A DNA stretch of 64,000 bases from Eopsaltria australis (Eukaryota; Chordata; Aves; Passeriformes; Petroicidae), in NCBI GenBank assembly GCA_034509425.1, contig JAVTVJ010011652.1:1565001-1629000 (forward strand). Direction: 5' to 3'. Below are positions 1 to 9,746 of this stretch, in pieces (position 1 is the stretch's first letter; each line of letters begins with the position of its first letter). Position numbers and translations under genes: made by a program. The notes below the pieces were generated by a model. That model was given only the letters and a program-made list of their open reading frames with translations. It ran no database searches and had not been told where the DNA came from.

Positions 1-616
1 GCCTCTTCACATTAAACAACCAAAACACAAAACTTGTGACTTAATCAGTTGCAACTTGATATCACTATTACAATTTCACTGAGAGAACCAGTATTTCACA
101 CAGGCTTTTTTTGGGTTTTGTTGGATTTTGTTTTATTTTTGTTGTGGGTCGTGGGTTCTGGGGTTTTTTATGGTAGAAATGCAAATCTGTCTGTTATGAA
201 AAAGTGGCAAGAGAGGGGGAAAAAAGTGAACAAGAAAGCAAACAAAAATAAGCCCTTTCCATTTGGGTTCTATGAATGTTGTACTCTCTGTATATCCTGG
301 CATATGCTAAGCTTTTAAATAAGTGTTTTGAAGTACCTTGCAACAGTTTAGCTCCATCTGCCATCCAGTTTTTGCTATAAAAGTGGCCAGCCTGATCATC
401 TCCCATCTCATGAGGCGAGGCAAACTCCTTTAGGCAAAATTTATGGCAAGGAGAAGCAAATTCCTTGAGTCAAATGGGCCAAATAGCTTGTTGACAAAAC
501 TGCCAAGGAACATATATACTGACTTATTTTAAAAATAGAAAAAGATTAACCCAAAACAACTTCACACATTTGGCTGCAGCCAGAACATAAAAACACCTGA
601 ACCAAATTTTCCACGT
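1..616. other. Upstream non-coding DNA of GFRA1
   Basis: A/T-rich, CpG-poor DNA with short poly-T and poly-A tracts. The reading frames found here are short, low-complexity or antisense to each other, and none shows a protein-family motif. I see no repeat I can name. By position it is distal 5' flank of the gene that begins downstream. Confidence 0.6.
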
Positions 617-639
617 ATGAAAATAAGGAAATCTGGAAG

Positions 640-784
640 CTCACGCTATTTTAGGCTAATTGCATTATGCTGGGTTTCGGGGGAGCGGTACATAGTAGCA
701 ACTGTGGGAAAACCACTAAATAGTTCTCTGTTTGAACCATCTGTCACGAATATGGGACATATGTTCGCTTTGTTTATTCAGGAG
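640..784 (+). promoter_or_regulatory. Possible proximal promoter module with RBPJ-, RUNX- and FOX-like motifs
   Basis: This A/T-rich stretch abuts the CpG island. It contains TGTGGGAA at 703-710, the core of an RBPJ (Notch effector) site. Directly after it comes AAACCAC (710-716), which is a RUNX site on the other strand. TGTTTATTC at 771-779 resembles a forkhead site. The motifs are visible in the sequence. That they act in GFRA1 control is inference, since such short motifs occur often by chance. Confidence 0.3.
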
Positions 785-1413
785 CCAAGTGGAAGCCGAT
801 ACACTGCGCTCAGCCCCGGCCGAGGGCTGGACCGCACCGCGCACTGCAGGGATGCGGGGCCCGCCCGCCCCACGGCGGCTGCGGGGAAGGACGGGCGGTG
901 CTCCTGGGGTCGCTGCGGGACGCCCCGGGCTTCCCCCGCGGGCGGCGGGGCCAGCAGGGGGAGGCCGCGGCCGCCGAGCCCCGCTGAGGGAGGGCGGGTC
1001 GGAGAGCGGGGCATCCCCGCGGGGCCACTGCCTCTCCCCGGCTGGCCCGGTGCCGGCGGCGCCCGCTCGGATCCGCTCCCGCCGAGCGCCGGGGCCGCTC
1101 CCGGGGCCGCCCCGCTCCGCTCCGCTCTGCTCGGCGGAACCGGAGCGGCCGCGCCTCCCGCCCGTCCCAGTTTTCCCTGGCAAACTTTGGCTGCCGGCAG
1201 CGCCGCACGCGCGGCCACCCCCGCTCCGCTCCGCCCCGGCGGCGAGCGCTCCGCGCAGCCTGCGCGGCCCCGCGCACCGCCCCGGCCCCTGCCCCTGCCC
1301 CGGCGCGTCAATAAAGTTGCGGTCGGGGGGTGGAAGAGGCGAATTGCCCCGGGGGCTCGGGAAGCCGCGGCTTGGGGCTGTCAGCGGGGCTGCCAGCGGC
1401 TGGCCCCAGCTGC

Positions 1414-1471
1414 GGGGCTGGGGGCGGGCGGGCGCTGCGGGTCTCGTGTGTGCACCCCCCTCCCGCCCCCC
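1414..1471. other. Opposed G-quadruplex-forming runs in the promoter
   Basis: On the + strand, 1414-1432 has four G-runs (4, 5, 3 and 3 Gs) separated by loops of 2, 1 and 1 bases, a near-ideal quadruplex motif. Only 22 bases later, 1455-1471 has C-runs of 6, 3 and 6 split by single bases, so the - strand also has a quadruplex-capable G-run. The runs are directly visible; folding and function are inference. Confidence 0.5.
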
Positions 1472-1551
1472 GTGCGCTCTCGGTCCCTCCCTGGGAACAG
1501 GCGCTGCCCACCCAAGGAGGCGACCGGCGCTCCTGCCCCGCTGCCGCTCGC

Positions 1552-1585
1552 TCACTCACACACATCACACAGACACACACACATA
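1552..1585. repeat. Imperfect CA-rich microsatellite
   Basis: A cluster of CACA units interrupted by T and G lies at the 3' edge of the CpG island. Its imperfect structure suggests moderate length variability. No function is implied. Confidence 0.7.
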
Positions 1586-1690
1586 AACCCGTGCGTGCGC
1601 CTCTCGCTCCCGCACTGGAGCCAGTGCTTGTGCCTGCAGGTTGCTCAGACCTGAAATCTGAGGGAAAAGCTCCGCGTTTGCGTCGCTGCT

Positions 1691-1890
1691 CCTGCCGCCG
1701 CTGGTGGTAGCGGTGAAGAGGAGAAGGGGTTGTGGGGTTTTTATGCTTGGTGGCTTTTTTTTTTTCCCCTTGAATTCAATGGATCTGAACTTGGAGCCTT
1801 TGGACCTCGGCGGTATTGGAATATCTACATGCTGATCATCTTTGTTGTGGCACATCAAGTCGTTTGGGGAAACCACCCGAAGACAGCAAG
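1691..1890 (+). other. GFRA1: Probable GFRA1 5' untranslated leader
   Basis: This stretch joins the CpG island to the first coding ATG. It is too short and lacks an obvious 3' splice site close to the ATG, so I treat it as continuous with the first coding exon. The upstream end of the leader, and whether a separate non-coding exon precedes it, cannot be settled here. It contains ATGs at 1743, 1779 and 1829, all out of frame with the receptor. An oligopyrimidine tract lies at 1754-1771. Confidence 0.5.
1743..1835 (+). CDS. Putative upstream ORF A in the GFRA1 leader (30 codons)
   Basis: ATG at 1743, an in-frame second ATG at 1779 and a TGA at 1833-1835. Both ATGs have T at -3, a weak initiation context. 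The peptide would be short and hydrophobic at its N-terminus, then acidic/leucine-rich; it matches no family I know. Any effect would more likely come from ribosome engagement than from the peptide. It exists as a uORF only if transcription starts upstream of 1743, which is likely but unproven. Confidence 0.3.
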   Translation: MLGGFFFFPLNSMDLNLEPLDLGGIGISTC

Positions 1891-1927
1891 ATGTTTCTCG
1901 TTCTCTTGTACTTCGCTTTGCCCTTAG
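1829..1927 (+). CDS. Putative upstream ORF B overlapping the GFRA1 start codon (32 codons)
   Basis: ATG at 1829 (T at -3, weak context) opens a frame that ends at TAG 1925-1927, which is 34 bases past the receptor ATG at 1891 and in a different frame. It also overlaps the end of uORF A by 7 bases. Ribosomes that translate it would pass the receptor start, so it could lower GFRA1 output through leaky scanning. The arrangement is visible in the sequence; the regulatory role is inference. The frame stays open upstream to about 1730 but without another ATG. Confidence 0.35.
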   Translation: MLIIFVVAHQVVWGNHPKTARCFSFSCTSLCP

Positions 1928-1930
1928 TGG
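1891..1930 (+). CDS. GFRA1: GFRA1 coding exon 1: start of signal peptide
   Basis: ATG at 1891 has A at -3, a good vertebrate initiation context. The 13 codons plus one base encode MFLVLLYFALPLV, the hydrophobic start of a secretory signal peptide typical of GFR-alpha proteins. The exon ends at 1930 before a strong donor, GTAAGT at 1931. The split codon (G plus AT from 3011) gives Asp14. GFRA1 is the GPI-anchored cell-surface receptor that binds GDNF and presents it to the RET tyrosine kinase. It acts in development of enteric and other neurons and kidney, and in spermatogonial stem cells. This start was chosen because it gives the expected signal peptide and splices in frame to the diagnostic D1 exon. 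Upstream ATGs are all out of frame. Confidence 0.93.
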
Positions 1931-3010
1931 GTAAGTTGCTGATGCCTGATTTCGGTCTGTACATCGCTTCATAAAGCAAAGCATAGGGTTTATGGGACCG
2001 GGAGCCTGATGGTTGTCAGCCTATTGTTTAGGCAGAACAGTGAAGTTTGCAGTAGTTTTTATGGCTCTGCCTCACAGCAGTTAGCCCGGTCTACGTTTAA
2101 AGCTCTGTGAGGTTACAGACTTCGGTACTTGCCTGTCTAGCCTCTTGTTATATTGGGTTCTCGCAAGTTACAGGGAAACTTTTCATTTAAATAAAATAAG
2201 GCTGCCTGGGGAGGGTGGGGGATGACAAGTGGCAGCTGAAGGATTACACCTTCACCTGAACCTGGCAGCATGCCCGACTGGTAGTGGTTTGCAGCCCAAA
2301 CTGGTTTCCTTTCCACAGGAGAGGTTTGCATTTCCATCCGCATGTGTCTGAGGGAGCATGATTGGGGGCACGATGGAGAGGAGAGAGTTAATACGATTTG
2401 CTTTGTTCTCCTGCAAAAGCATCATACGTGGAGAGAAGTGGGGAGGGGGGGAAGTACCAAATTCTACCTTTATACAATAAGAATAAGGTTAAGTAAAAAT
2501 GTGTACAGCCTTTAAAAAGTGACTGATGGAAAGACAAGCTAATACCAATCAGTGAGGATACTTATCTCTCTGAGCGGGTTGTTCCTGGATGTAAGTGAAA
2601 TTACAGCAAAGCTCTTGTGGAAAGTGAGGCTGAATATTTAACCTCTCTGTTAAAACCTGGAGTGGAAAGCTGATTTGTGTCACTAAAGTGGACATATGGA
2701 TAACAAACGCTTGTTTTGTCAGGCACATTAACCCCTCTGGGTTTTCTTTCCTTTTTGTGTTTCCTCATAAATCAGCCACCAGGGTTCAAAAATACTGTTT
2801 GCTTGGACTCCCCGAAAGTGGGTCTAAGCCCATGGAAACCCGGTGTGCTTTTTGCTAAGGTGTAGCATGAAGGCAGGAGGTTTGCAAGGTGCTGCCCCTG
2901 GGGCTGGCTGCATGTGCTGCGTGAGGAGGTGCCCCGTCTTTCCCAGATGCTCGGGTTGAGCCCCCTCCTCCCTCAAAGAGTGCGTGTTGGTTTGTGTCTC
3001 CTCTCCATAG
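1931..3010 (+). other. GFRA1: GFRA1 intron 1
   Basis: Donor GTAAGT at 1931 and acceptor TCTCCATAG ending at 3010, preceded by a pyrimidine-rich tract. It is a phase-1 intron of 1,080 bases. I see no named repeat or gene inside it. A frame stays open from 2914 into exon 2, but this is chance read-through of the intron end. Confidence 0.9.
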
Positions 3011-3313
3011 ATGTACTTTTGTCTGCAGAAGTGAGCGGGCTGCCTGGAGGGGACCGCCTGGACTGCGTGAAAGCCAGCGATCAGTGTCTGAAGGAGCAGA
3101 GCTGTAGTACTAAATTCAGGACACTGAGGCAGTGTGTAGCCGGCAAAGAGAGCAACTTCAGCCGGGCCACGGGCCTGGAGGCGAAGGACGAATGCAGGAG
3201 CGCCATGGAAGCTCTCAAGCAGAAATCCCTGTACAACTGCCGCTGCAGGAGGGGCATGAAGAAGGAGAAGAACTGCCTGCGCATTTACTGGAGCATGTAC
3301 CAGAGCTTGCAGG
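3011..3313 (+). CDS. GFRA1: GFRA1 coding exon 2: signal peptide end and cysteine-rich domain D1
   Basis: Encodes residues 14-115 (first and last codons split). Residues 14-23 or so finish the signal peptide; the mature protein follows. The cysteine-rich D1 domain spans about residues 28-114, with eight cysteines at 32, 39, 45, 55, 75, 90, 92 and 102, the spacing of a GFR-alpha repeat. LDCVKASDQCLKEQSC and the end CLRIYWSMYQSLQG are, as I recall, almost identical to human and chicken GFRA1. An N-glycosylation sequon, Asn-Phe-Ser, is at 62-64. The basic stretch around 93-100 (RRGMKKEK) fits a heparan-sulfate-contacting surface, though that is inference. The acceptor is CCATAG (ends 3010) and the donor GTACGT at 3314. 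The LPGG insertion before the first Asp-Arg-Leu matches what I remember of the chicken protein. A stop-free antisense frame overlaps the exon and is a shadow. Confidence 0.97.
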
Positions 3314-4515
3314 GTACGTGGCGAAGCGCAGAACCCCAGCGCAGGGTGCGGGTTCGCGGCTGCCCCCGAGCCCCGGGCGAGCTCTGAGCCCGCAGCTCTC
3401 GCTGTGCCCGCAGCTGCGCCCGAGGAGCCCCCGCCGCCCCGGCACAGCTGCGGCTCCGCTCCTGCGCTGCGAAATCACGGCCACAGCTTCCTCCGGGGCA
3501 CCCAGCCGACCTTTCCAAACCACAGTCAAAAGACAGGGGCACTAGCGTGTGCAAGAGCCACAAAAACAGTGATCAGCAGGCATTTTCCTAATAACATTAA
3601 AACTCCTTAATTGGGCTTCACCAAACAAGATCACAGGACACTGGAACTAGTTTTTTAGCTTTTTTTTTTTTTTTTTCTGAAAGTGAAATGTAATATGAAG
3701 GGAAGCATTGTTTTAAAGAAAAGTTTATATTTGCTTTTCGTGCCAGCAGTATTCCCTAGGCATGCTGAGGCAGAAAAAAACCCAGTTTATGGTTCCTAGA
3801 GCACGTAGAGGTGCCAGTTAGAAAGGATATGACAGTGATTGACTCAGGGCCCCTCTGAATTCATATTCATAAGGCAAATGTCTCTTAGTCTGCTGAGAAC
3901 AGTCAGATCCTCACAAGAGAGAGAGCACAGCCCTGTTTTGCTGTAGCTCTGGAGTTGAAGGTGCAGTATGCCCCATTTAACTTTTTCTTTTTTAGTTGCT
4001 TCTGCAAAAAGGGAAATAATCCATTTCTGTTCATTTATGTTTTAATGAGTCCATACATTTTTTTTTTTGCTAACTGTAATAACAGACATTTTCTGCATCA
4101 TAAAAAGTTTCTCTTCCAACAGCATCTTGTTAGGAGTGTTTCATACCAAAGATGCTCTGTTAGCTGAGCTTCTCTAAAAAAGAGTTCTTCTGTTATGGTG
4201 AATGAAGAGGAACATCCTTGCTACAGCTTCTCTCCTGCTGGCAAGAGATGGGACAGTCCCTGTGATGTCACAGGCTGTCTCTGCAGATTATGACCTTACC
4301 CAAGGAGGAAGGAGAGAAAAGATCTAGTGACAGGGATGAACAATTAGCTTCTTTCAGGTGTTTTTATAGCTAATTCTTTGAGGAGAAGTAGCCATATGAA
4401 CTTTTTAAAGGGATTGAAGGGGAGTACATTTCACTGTTATGGAGTAAAAGTAAACAAAAAAATCTTATCCTGAATTCTTGTATAAGAAAAAAATCCAATT
4501 ATTTTTTGTCCTTAG
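3314..4515 (+). other. GFRA1: GFRA1 intron 2
   Basis: Donor GTACGT at 3314 and acceptor TTTTTTGTCCTTAG ending at 4515; phase-1, 1,202 bases. The first 240 bases remain G/C-rich with many CpGs, so a CpG-rich patch continues past the D1 exon. The rest is A/T-rich with a poly-T run near 3660-3676. No repeat family is recognised. Confidence 0.9.
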
Positions 4516-4599
4516 GAAATGACTTGCTTGAAGATTCCCCTTATGAGCCAGTTAACAGCAGACTATCAGACATATTCAGGCTAGCACCAATTGTATCAG
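4516..4599 (+). CDS. GFRA1: GFRA1 coding exon 3: linker after D1
   Basis: Encodes residues 115-142, ending with one base of the next codon. It reads Gly-Asn-Asp-Leu-Leu-Glu-Asp-Ser then PYEPVNSRLSDIFRLAPIVS. This is the conserved GFRA1 segment joining D1 to D2. The NDLLEDSPYEPVNSRLSDIF core is characteristic of GFRA1, and the RLAPIVS end is bird-like. The acceptor is CCTTAG (ends 4515) and the donor GTAAGC at 4600. It is phase-1 at both ends, so it could be skipped in frame, but nothing here shows that it is. The remaining receptor (D2, D3, GPI signal) must be encoded beyond base 64000, so the gene is incomplete in this window. Confidence 0.95.
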
Positions 4600-5561
4600 G
4601 TAAGCATAATTAAAATTCTTTAACTGACACATGATTTTGTAATTGAATTATGGAACTTTCAAGCAGTACTCATAAATAAAGAGAAATGATAATGGCTTCC
4701 TGGATTTAGGAAGCTCCTGATATTGTTGCACAAAAGAAAAGACTAATTGGTTTTGAAGTGAAAGAATGCTTGGCAGGATGGCAATTTGTAATCTTTTTGA
4801 GTCATTCTTGACAATAAATGCTAAATTTTCCTGTAGGTGGCAATCTGATTCCCTGCGTTCCCAATTTACAAATCAGTTCCTTTTGGGGAATTTGGTCAGT
4901 GCAAGTTACCTCCTATTGACATTACAGAAGATCAGAAGATACATCTTTCAAATGTTTGCATAAGGGAATATTTTATAGTTTCATACAGGTTTTTTTTGAA
5001 AGAAAGAAAATTCAGAACTAAGGGTTGTCTTCTTTTCTGGAACTGCTGCCTTTTTAAAGAGCCTATTCACAACCTCTTCCTTTTTCTGTTTTTTTCTTGT
5101 TGCTGTATGGCTGCCTTTCAGAACTTTTCTGTGGTATTTTGAATGCTACATGGTGATTATACAGTGATGTTTGTACTTCATCAGCCGAAGTTATATTCAT
5201 TTGGGATCATATTGAAAATATGTTTTTTTGGGCATTCACTGGGATTACAGATTTGAATTTAATTTCTTTTTAGGAGCCTCAGAAAGTCCTTTTTGAGGAT
5301 GTAGTCTGTACTCTGGACTTTCATTTGTTTAGCTCCATAAAACAAATCAAATGTGCACAGTCCAGTGTGGCAGTTGGACAGTGCTGAAGCTCTGCTTAAC
5401 TGATGTGCTGTGGATAAGCATTAGGAGATGGCTCTTTAAAAGAAAAAAAAAAAGACCAGAGAGAGTGGCTTGACCAATTTGCAGATGTACTTACACTTTT
5501 TAGGACTCAAAGTCCCATTAAAAGCCAGGGGGACTTAGGTTGTTAAGTATTTAATGGTACA

Positions 5562-5718
5562 GATTTTCAAAGGCATATAGACACATAAAATGTAGATAAC
5601 TGCCCACTGGGATTTTCAGAAAGGACTAAGTGATTTAAATAGGCGTTAGATGCCCAGGCAGTTTTGAAAATTCTAAGTGCTTAATGCATCTTTAGGTATC
5701 TTAATGCCTTTGAAAATC
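5562..5718. mobile_element. Ancient MITE-like palindromic DNA transposon fossil
   Basis: A perfect 14-bp inverted repeat bounds the element: GATTTTCAAAGGCA at 5562-5575 and its complement at 5705-5718. The similarity continues imperfectly outward (GGTACA on the left, complement of GGGAC on the right). Internal pieces such as GGGATTTTCAGAAAGGACTAA and TTTTGAAAATTCTAAGTGC read like sub-terminal copies in both orientations. This is the style of the ATTTTCAAA / CTTAGG-rich short hAT-like elements I recall from turtles, crocodilians and birds. It has no coding capacity. The inverted repeat is seen directly; family membership is recall. Confidence 0.55.
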
Positions 5719-5948
5719 GTCCCTTTAGTCGCTTTTCAATAGGTGACTTCAGAGTCTTATCCCATACATCTTTTGAAAGCATTGTCCTATTTGGTGAGCC
5801 AGCCTTTGGAGAAATAGTGGAGAGCAAAGATAAATCTCTGAAGGATCTTTATTTCTTTTATTTTTTATTGCTTAAAACTCCAATTTAATATAAAACCAGA
5901 CAAAATCAGTGCAGAGGAGTTCCAGGCTGTTTTCTTAAAGTTTATGAT

Positions 5949-5990
5949 CAACCTGCCTGGGGCCAAATTCTAACCTACCTCAGCAGTTTT
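5949..5990. repeat. Possible ancient amniote repeat scrap
   Basis: GGGGCCAAATTCTAACCTAC resembles the end of a widespread amniote interspersed repeat with a GGCCAAATTCTG terminus. Only one end is recognisable, so this is weak. Confidence 0.25.
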
Positions 5991-6025
5991 AAGGTCTCCA
6001 GAGAAATATCCTATCTGCATTCTGG

Positions 6026-6063
6026 TTTTTTTTTTTTCCTTTTGTTTTTTTTTTTTTTTTTTT
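6026..6063. repeat. Poly-T tract
   Basis: Two T runs (12 and 19 bases) separated by CCTTTTG. They could be the A-tail of an old minus-strand retrocopy, but nothing recognisable lies next to them. Confidence 0.8.
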
Positions 6064-9000
6064 AGATTCCCCATTTACTTGCAGAATAATTACCTTAAAA
6101 ATTTAATTTTCATGCACCTATTCAGTGCAACAATGAAGTAAGATACAGTTGCCAACAGGTGATGTCCATCCTACCACAGTTAGGATTCATCCCATGCTAT
6201 CAGTGCACCCCAAATTGCTGCTCCCTTGGTTAGAAGTTTCAGGCTTACAAGGATGGAAGGCCTGGAATTCACAATGAGCAGCAAACAGAAGTTGTCATCC
6301 AGTGAAAAAAACCAGTATTTGAAAGTATTGTCAGCTGAAAGTAAAAGATTAGAACATTTTTCTTATTGTCATGGTTACTACTGCATGTTATATCCTTTAA
6401 AACTCCTCAGTCTTAAAGGTTTTTTGCAGAGCTCTGCAAATACAGCAGAACTTGGTAAAACTTGATTAAAACAAACAAACAAAACAATCCCTGTACAAGT
6501 AGTGTTGGCAGGGATTTCATAACTGGTGTTCTGCTAATGTGGACATTGTGTTTATAGATGTTGCTGCAGTGTTCACTCCCATTAAAGTTAGTTGTGTGTA
6601 ATTAAAAGCAACAATTAACCTTTTCATATCACAAAGCCCATCCTGTGATACTATATGACTTGGTATGTAGCAAGTGTAATGTTTTTGCCACTTTTTGTGT
6701 TTATTTTTGTGGTAGTATATAAAATCACAGTAGTTTTCTTTTGTGGTGTGTAAAAGGGGAAATAATTGGCTGAGATGACTGATTTGTGTCAGAGAAGTCT
6801 TTTGTAGTGTACATAAACCTGACAGATGAAGGACAGTTTTTAAAACCAGTTAAAGTTGATGTAATTATTTTCTGATAGATGTTCAAAATTGCTTCCCCTA
6901 TGGAGACAGGATGCCACATTCTCTGTAATTCAAGCATCAATATGTTGATTTAGAACAAAAATCAGGACTATATGGCTAAACCTGTTACTAAGTTTGACTC
7001 TTCCCAATTGAAAGACTTTGCTGTTTTGTTATTTGTTTTGAGCCTATCTAGGTTTGAATATTTTTTCATAACTACTATGTCAGATGTGGTGCTTCAGCCT
7101 CAAGGGTGTGAATTTCTTCCTGTTAAGCAGCTCTTCAAATTGCTGAAGACTTGTGTGTTTGTTTTGGAGGGTAACAGATTTGGGTTAGTTATTATGATGT
7201 AAAGATTTTGCTTAAACAGACATTTTTGCTTGAACCTTTGCAACTTTTGAGAGGTGAAAACATTTTAAGGCCATTGACTTCTGTCACGACTACAGTAAAT
7301 GCAAAATCTGTTGATTGGATTTCAGAAGTGAGTTTCACACTACATTAAGGAGAGATGCTTGAATTAGTAACTTCTTAAAGCTGTCTGTGGCTTTTTGCTA
7401 CTTGGAGAATGGTTTGCCTCTTAAATTTGTATTGTATTTGACTCTGAGCCTGGCAGCTGGAAGATGTGTTATTATTTTGGTGTTAGCTGATACAGTATAG
7501 TGGTCAACTCTGAAAGAAAATATCGTGCATAAAAATGTAGCTACACATACCTGTAGAAATAATTAACAGAGTAATGTTTATGAAATGTCTCAGAAAAGGG
7601 AGAGCCACTACATCTGAATAAAATGCCTTAAGCCTTGTCTGTGAAGTGGTGTAAATAGAATACTCGGTGTTAAAAAAAGTTGGCTATTTAGATCAATGAA
7701 TTTAGGGTGACAAAATGCTTTCCTCCCATGAATTCATTTCTAAGTTGCCTAGTTGTTCATAGGCTTGTTATCCCATTGTTCAGCTTTGTGACTCTTCTTT
7801 CTTTTACATCCATTATGTTCAGAAATAATCTTAAAAGAACAGGCTACATAAATCTGAACTTTCGTTAAAACACAGAGGGTTTGCAGCTAATCTGTGGAGA
7901 ATTGGTTGGTTACATGCTGCTGGTTAGGTTTCTAGTTGCTAGAGCATGGGACTGGTAGAAATGAATTATTTTTCCAGTGTTTCTTCTTAGTGTAGTGAAC
8001 TGTTTTTGCAAAGTGCTTTCTGCATCGTTAACGAATGAGAGGAAGAAAATGCCTCATATGATTGTGTGTCAAAGGGAATGTTGCCTGATTCTGCTGTTCT
8101 CATGAGAGGCCGGGGAGACTGCCTGATCTAAAATCTCTGGGAATCTTCTGTTGTAGAAGGTGTGTGGAAGCTTGTATTTATAAAAGGGTATATTTTATAT
8201 TTGTTATAGTAAACTTCTAAGTTAAAACCAAGAATTCAGTAGACAGCACGTCGGGCTTCTTACTGGAGTGTATCATTCCATGTTAGAACACAGCACATGA
8301 AGTTACCAGGTTTGATTTGCACACTGAATAAGCTGTAAGTGCAGACAGAAACAGTTATGGTCAGTAAGGTGGCTTTTCATTGTTTGTACGAAATTGAGAC
8401 TGTAAGAAGCCAGCAGTGCTGGAATCTCAGGAGTGTATGTGTACTGGTGGCTGTTTCACTCTTTCTCTAGGATAGATGAGGATGACTGGGTCTCCCTCTA
8501 GGATCTCTCCCTTGCTCAGGAGAGTAGGTTGATCAGTAGTTTTCCTACCTTCCTTTGCATTTTTCAAAGTCTTTTAAGCATCTTGTATAATTTATTCACA
8601 AATCACAAAGTCGATTGTGGGGAAAGAATGAATTCAGTGTGCAAAACACTTGAGGATATGACAGACTTTTATGAGGGAATAGCTCCCTCTCTGCAGCATA
8701 AAACGTGTTCTGAACATTGATGGAACTTATTTGCCCCCTCCCCGTTATGTTTTTCTTCTCAGGGTTGGGGTGGAGACATCACTGAGAATGAACTTCTGGT
8801 ATTTCCTTGGAAAAGTTGCCATCAGCAATGGTGGGGGAGGAAGGTTGGGCTTTTCAGCCCAAATTCCCAGGATTCAGAGAAACAGAGCTTCCTTGTCTGT
8901 GTGCTTCTCCTCGTACCTTCTCTTCCTGCTATTCTGTAAAGAGAAGCTGTAGAAAGAATTAGAACAAGCTGTGTCATAGGGGATTAATTTCCCCAAAACT

Positions 9001-9725
9001 TCCATTACTCCCAAAATTCTTTTAATCAAGAATGGAGTGTTTAATTTTTGTAATTCTTGATCCGATGAAAGAACTGCATTCTGGGTAACAAGTCCCTGAC
9101 ACTTTTAATTATTATTTACTTCTTTTTTTTTTCCTACCTGGTAAATGACTTTTCATTTGTAGAATCCATGTATGGCCTTTTTTTAGACTGTTCATCAAAA
9201 AGATAAGTTAGAACCTCTCTCCTAGCCAAGAGATTCACTTCTTTTTCCTTTTGGGGTTTGTGGCATGTGAATTAGTGGCTTTTCCCATGAATTAATACTG
9301 TATGACATCTCCAATTCCTATTGCCTGAGGCCTCTAATCCTGTTTCTGTTCCTAAATCTGCATGTATTTCAAATGCCACGTATTTTTCTAATTTAACACT
9401 ATGTCTTTTTATGAAATCTCTGTAAGAGATGCCACTTTTCTACAAAGGCAGTTTAATTTTAAAAAAAATATTAAAAATGTTGATTTCTGTTGATTCTCTG
9501 CAATGCTTTTATTAGCCCTTACTCCTCATATCATTGCTGCTTAGTTAAAAAAAACCAAGATATCTCATGTTAGTTAACTTGTACACACACCCAAGTTCAT
9601 AAACAAAAAACCAGATCTTATTAGGTTAATAGGAGTCTTGCAATCTGATTCTGTTCCCACTGAAGTAAGCATAACATACCAAAATCCTCTTATTTGATTA
9701 TGATGTATTCTGTTTCCTGTTGTAA

Positions 9726-9746
9726 TTTTTTTTTTTTTTTTTTTTT
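9726..9746. repeat. Poly-T tract (21 T)
   Basis: An uninterrupted run of 21 T. It is likely length-polymorphic, and no retrocopy body is visible beside it. Confidence 0.85.

Larger units (their letters stand above)
785..1690 (+). promoter_or_regulatory. GFRA1: CpG-island promoter of GFRA1
   Basis: Composition changes abruptly from A/T-rich to very G/C-rich near 800 and stays so to about 1540, with CpG in nearly every ten bases. Almost all other DNA in the window is CpG-poor. GC boxes of the SP1/KLF type are present, for example GGGCGGG at 992-998, the run at 1421-1432 and its complement around 1462-1471. No well-placed TATA box is evident. A CpG island just upstream of the first coding exon is the usual arrangement for a TATA-less promoter with dispersed initiation. 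The exact transcription start cannot be read from sequence. The long open frames through the island on both strands reflect the scarcity of A/T-rich stop codons. Confidence 0.8.

Noticed and set aside
1555..1600. Z-DNA promoter element in the CA-rich tract
   Set aside because: The CA run is interrupted and short; there is no specific support.
617..1654. Long open frames (up to 345 codons) through the CpG island, on both strands
   Set aside because: They exist because G/C-rich DNA lacks stop codons. Composition is alanine/proline/glycine/arginine-rich on every frame, with no domain and no homologue I recognise.
1730..1828. Upstream extension of uORF B from base 1730
   Set aside because: The triplet at 1730 is TTG, not ATG. 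The first ATG in that frame is at 1829.
2914..3387. A single 157-codon gene spanning the D1 exon
   Set aside because: Only 3011-3313 is coding. The ends read through an acceptor (3010) and a donor (3314) into introns.
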